Shown in pieces: positions 55,901 through 61,900 of a stretch of 64,000 nt of DNA (positions are counted from its first letter, which is position 1; each line of letters opens with the position of its first letter). A program made the position numbers and the translations under genes. Location: positions 4,548,501 to 4,612,500 of the forward strand of contig CM036753.1 of assembly GCA_020796225.1 (NCBI GenBank), read 5' to 3'. The notes beneath the pieces were generated by a model. That model did not search any database. It saw only the letters and a list, made by a program, of their open reading frames with translations, and had not been told where the DNA came from. The stretch comes from Arion vulgaris (taxonomy: Eukaryota > Mollusca > Gastropoda > Stylommatophora > Arionidae).

Positions 55901-58900
55901 CTAACATTTGTGTGATACAAATTATGCTGTCATAAAATAAATGTGGTCAGAACTCTACAAAATTCTTGGTATGGAAAGAGTTAATTAGTGAAGCAACAGT
56001 CACACACATGTTCATTATGTAAACAACCAAAGATATAAATACTGGAATTTAAAAAAGTTAAAAGATGTAACTCAACAGTTGAAAATGCACAAAATGTGAC
56101 AAATACTAAGTAAGGGCAAGTAAAATAATAAGTCTATGAGATCACAAATATACAGGTAAATGTAAACATCTTTTAAGGTAAGTCAACTAAAGTGTCTAAA
56201 GTCAAAGGATTGACTTCATTGCACTGGGTTTTACACTATATAGCTCAGTTCCTCTCTGCAGGAATGGCACACAACCTGCAAAGAGTATTGCACAAAGCAC
56301 AAACTTTGTAGCTTCGACAACAATCCTAGGGATCTCTGGGAAAAAAATGCACTTGTGAATAGAACGGCGTGGTCCGGACATGAATCCATGATTTTCAGAA
56401 TGCAAGACAATGGCTTAACCACTTAGGCTAAGTCAACTAAGATCATCAATAGAGTAGGATCTAGTGCCGGAGACCTTGATGTCATGAGCACCAAGATGGT
56501 TTGTGGTGTTAAAGTTATTCGAACTCACAACATTCAGAATTACAGACAAATATCTTAACCACTTCATCATAGAAACGCCCACAGAACTATTATGCAGAAG
56601 TGAAGTAGGATCTTGATCAGGATCTAGAATCTAAGACTACTGATTCTATCACTGAATGATACTTTACCCATTGGGCATATGGATCATAAAGAACAATAAA
56701 GTAATGTCAAATCACATATAACTGGATTTCTATTACTCACCTGACTCAAGAAGTTATTGATTAAACTAGACAAGGTCAGCAGTTCAATGATAACATGGCT
56801 CTCATACCGGCTCCATGTTGGTGTGATCTCCTGTATCCAAAGTTCCAGAATGGCAAAGCGATCAATATGTTCATTTATAAGCAACTGCAGAGAACCCAAG
56901 CAATTGTAGTTCTCTTCAAGGCATTGTCTGGCTTTTTCTGTGTTTCTAAAAGAAAACAAAATATGCTTGGCTTTTGAGATGGTTATTTTAATAAACATTT
57001 CTAACAAAGAGCAAACTGTGAAAGTGTAGTGGTCAGTGCATATGTGTCATGGGCGCATGGTCCCAGGATCAGATACCTCAATTGGAGAGAGATTTTTGCC
57101 CCCTAAAATAACACTCAAGTCAACAGAGTCTCAGTTGGGTAGCACAGAAACCTGGGAAGTAAAGGTGACCGGCATGATGTTGATCACATCCCTCATCGTG
57201 AGATGTTGATAAAAGAAAACGTTTAAACATTGGTGAAAAGATTTTGCAACAAGCAAGCAAATAAGAGAAGATACCAAACAAACAATAATTATAATTCTTG
57301 ACCCCATAAAAAATGTCAATGGTCATACATCGCAGATGCACTTAAAACAGATGTCCCTTATATTCGATAAAGTGGACACTTAAAGTCAACAGAAATAGAG
57401 GAATATCAAGGGACATTTTTTGGTAGACTAATAATAGCTACATGTCTGAACAGCACAGGAGAATTACAAAAAGGGATGTCACATTATTAACACTGGGGAG
57501 AAAACTAAACTGCATTTGGTGTAGAAAAAATGCGGATAGCTAGACAATCAATATAATTTCAATAATCTATTATAATTTAAAACATCAACCGATTGTACTT
57601 ACATGGAGCTTGAATTGATACTGTTAAGTAGATCTGTAAGACAACTCTCAGATTTTGTCAGATTACATGTGAGTGATTGAGAACTGCAGGATTGTGTTAG
57701 GATGCTTGCATCATTGCTATGACTATTATCCCCATAGCGACACTCAGAGATTTCATCTAAGTAACCAACTAAGTCATTACTTGGTAGATTGCTGATACAT
57801 GATCCAATGGTGTTAGTAAGGCAGGCAGCTGTGGCCTCAATGCCACTGAAAATAAAAGTGATCATATTTTAAAAGACATTTTGAGTTGATAAATACATTA
57901 GATAATTACAATCAATATTCATAATGATAATGTCATAATCTGATATTTTTAATGATTTCATTTGATTGATTGATGGATTAATTATGTACAATCTTCACAT
58001 TAAATGTTGACTGTAATTGATTGACAGTTTCTGTTGATGGTAGCACAATCTCTCAAGCTGTTCCTTGCCCATCTTTTAATGTTTCCAAATAAATTATAAT
58101 GTTACATTCCTTTTGCCTGCTTAGTATCATTCTTTTCCTTTAGTAGGACTTTATAATCACAATATTGATGGAGACTGCAGTAAAACTATGTAGAATGACG
58201 AAACACGTAATAACAAAGTACTGTAATATCTCTGTCAGAGTTTATATGTTGTGTTCTGTGACATTTGTTACTGTTGTTGTGTCGTTTGCTTGATAAAGGC
58301 CTTTTGGTCGAAACGTTGCTATATATTGTCATTGTTTTTGTAATTCGTAAAACTACAGTACTTTGTTATTACGTGTTTCGATAGTATGACTTTCAGAAGA
58401 TTGTTGTCTCTATTTGTGTCCAAAACGTTTGATTTTTCACGGTTTGATCTCTGTCACGCTATGAAATGAGGACATCAAAAGCAGAGTGGGCATAACTTCA
58501 TGCACCAAACACATTAAAAGACAACAAATGCAGTGGTTTGGATATTTAATAAGAATGGAATACAACCAACCACCAATAACAGCACACAATAAAAAGAGAT
58601 CAGGTACTAGAGCCAAGGGAAGACCAAGAAAAGATGGATAGACAATATCAAGATCAAACGAAATAAACATGGATATACCACAACAAGGGCGACTCATATG
58701 CCCTGGAACGCAAATTAACTCTTTCCACGCCCATTTATTTCTTAATTTTTAAGCAGTTAATTCAAGGGAAGTAAAAAAAAAAATATATTTTAAATTACGA
58801 TCCCAACTACTTGTCAATAAATAAACATATATATATTATTATATACTAAATTTAAGAAAACTGGATAACCCAATAGAATAACAAGGTTAAAAGTAGTATA

Positions 58901-61900
58901 GTAAAATAGTAGAAGTAAAACTAGAAAGACTTCTTATAAGGAAGCAACTCTATGGCGCAGTGTGCGGCTTAAAGCGTGCAACGGACTTCCGCCGTGGCGC
59001 AGTGTGCGGCTTAAAGCGTGGAAAGAGTTAAAGCTCCCACTCCTATGCTTAATGGCAAGAGTGGACAACCAATTCCATCAGCCACCTGGGGAAAGACAAT
59101 AGAAAATAGATCTCTGTCATGATTTATACTAGTGTAATGAACACTAGAAGTGTATACTTAGTCTCACCAAACTTACCTGCAGTTACTCTTGGTGATCTTG
59201 GTGCATTCTGGCAGGGCAGTGGGATTGCAACCAGGCTGGGCTTCCATACGATTTAGCAATGTACAGCGAGCTGTAGCAACTAGATCTGAATTGTGAGCGC
59301 AAGATACAGATATAAAGTCTGTGGCAATAGCAGCTTGACTATGGAAGATCTTCAGGTCCTCATATTTACAAGTTGCAGTGTAGCTTACAGCACATTCAAC
59401 AAAGTTACTAGCCTCTCTATTTGGAAAAAAAAAATTAAACAACTCATAATTGAAATTTAATAAACTACTCATGTAACAGTTTTTATTCTATATCATACAA
59501 TGTTACTTCTTCTTCTTCTTCTTCTGCGAATTCACATTTATTTGTGAAAAATTATAACAGAAGAAAAATTTGAACAGGGACAAAAATGCAAAACTATAGA
59601 GAAAAGACACTGAGAAAGATCGAGAAAATTCTAAATAATCTAATAACATAGCAAGAAAAAGTATCTACAATAGAATTAATAAATCGCAAGATGGGTTAGA
59701 TATTGTAGAGATACAAAATTGTTTTCTTGAGTATTGATGATGATGCTTTATCTCATACTTGAAACCAAATAATTTAAACAAAGGTTAATTTAGTCTAAAA
59801 AACTAACACCTTGCTTTTCATTTTTAAATCGCTTGTTAGCATTTCCATATACTCAGTATTACTTACAAGCACAAGTTATCTCCCATGCCAAAACCAAAGT
59901 ATGTTGTAAATTTCTCATAACACTCTTCTGCTCTGCTGATAAGGCATCTTGGAATGGGTTCAATATCAGGACAGTAGCCAATAAGTAAACGTTCATGGAA
60001 AAAGTCAAGAAGCTTAAAAACATCTGCCACAACCGTCGTGTCACATGCTGAGGTTAAAATTGTCAGACTATCAACAAGCCCGCTGCATGATTAAAGAAAC
60101 AAAATTATGCATTGAAACAATATGATTAAAAAACATAAATTACTAACTTTTTAATTTATTACAATACTCAAATTAACTGTTGCTTTTAATGTTTTATTAA
60201 CAGAAATTACATTAGATTTTAAATTATAATAAGTAACAATCTTTCTAATAAAGTCTTAAAGGAAAATAATTATATCTATAAATATTGTGCATGCTTTAAC
60301 CCTTTCACTCCACAATTTTGTTTCATCTCCAGACGCATTTAAATACAATTTATACTGAATTAGTCAAGCATATTAGCTTTGTGTGATCTTAACAAATATT
60401 ACAATGTATACTGAATTAGTTAAGCATACTGGCTTTGTGTGATCTTAACAAATATTACAATTTATACTGAAAGATTAGTCATGCATACTGGCTTTGTGTG
60501 ATCTTAACAAATATTACAATATATACTGAATTAGTCATGCATACTGGCTTTGTGTGATCTTAACAAATATTACAATATATACTGAATTAGTCATGCATAC
60601 TGGCTTTGTGTAATCTTAACAAATATTACAATATATACTGAATTAGTCATGCATACTGGCTTTGTGTGATCTTAACAAATATTACAATATATACTGAATT
60701 AGTCAAGCATACTGGCTTTGTGTCAATAGTTATCAGTTATATGAGGACTATCATCATAGCACTTCGGACATGTCTATAGGTGCTCCGAACTCTGCCTCAG
60801 CAAATCCAGCAGCGCCCCAACACGCCAGTTCGATGTTGATTATTCAATCTCCTTGCATATTTAGTATGTCGTCTTTTCGGCTTCACCAATATTGACACCC
60901 ATCTCTCTAAATCTGGTCAGCGAGTGGGATTCACAGCCCTGAAACTCCTCTGTTCGGAAAGACTCAATGCGTGAAGAAAGTCATTTCGATCCATGGTAGC
61001 TACCTTTGATATTGAAGCCCGCCAATCTATCAGCTCGTTCATTACCCCTAACTCCTGCGTGCCCAGGGACAAAAATGAAGGTGATTTCTCTGATCATTGT
61101 CTGTACCAGTACCTCCACCCAGTTGCGTCTCACCATTCCTGATTCGACTTTATGAATCATGCTCATGGAGTCACTGAGTATGAAAACACAAGAGTAGTTG
61201 TGAGATGCCAACCATTTCACCACCTCCGTAACCGCCCGAACCTCCATTGTAAAACTACTTGTGGTTGTTGTGTAGGCCCCACTGGCCTCTCCTATTATTT
61301 TTCCTCCTGAGCATACTGAAAAAGCCCACGCACATGCGATGTTGGCGAATGACTGAACCATCAGGTAAATAACCACATCTGTATCATTGATGATGTCATT
61401 CAAGAGAGCCTCCACCTCCACGTTAATCAGTGATAGATTATTTTGTTCGTAGTTTTTCTTAATAGATGTAATAATGGTGAAAGCAGTATGAAATTGAGGT
61501 GGCACAGTAATCCATTCCTCTCCTGTTTCAATTCCGGGAGGATCACATATTTTCCTAAGAGTATCTTCCGCCTGACTCAGCCATGATCTGCCTCTCTTGA
61601 GTCTACACCCTTTCTCCTTAATAAGTTCTTCATGAAGAGGATGTTCCTTGTTTGTGTTCTCTTATGTATAATGAATTAGTCAAACATACTGGCTTTGTGT
61701 CATCTTAACAAATATTGCAAGCCAGTATATCGGCTCAGAAGGAGTTAATAGCAAAATAAAATTCAGTAAAATCATGAATTACAATTTTTAATTGTAAAAT
61801 GTCTTCTCCATTATGTCAAGAAAACTTTTCTACAATATTATCATTAACTCTTTCCAGCCCATTTATTTCCTCAATTTTTAAGCAGTTAATTCAAGGGAAG

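Larger units (their letters stand above)
60296..61748. mobile_element. TTAA-bounded element with internal 56-bp repeats, split by a LINE
   Basis: Left end TTAACCCTTTCACTCC; right end GAAGGAGTTAA. The ends resemble TTAA MITE family 1 (TTAACTCYTTCC). The interior is a tandem array interrupted at about 60725 by LINE family A and resumed at 61666. Confidence 0.55.
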
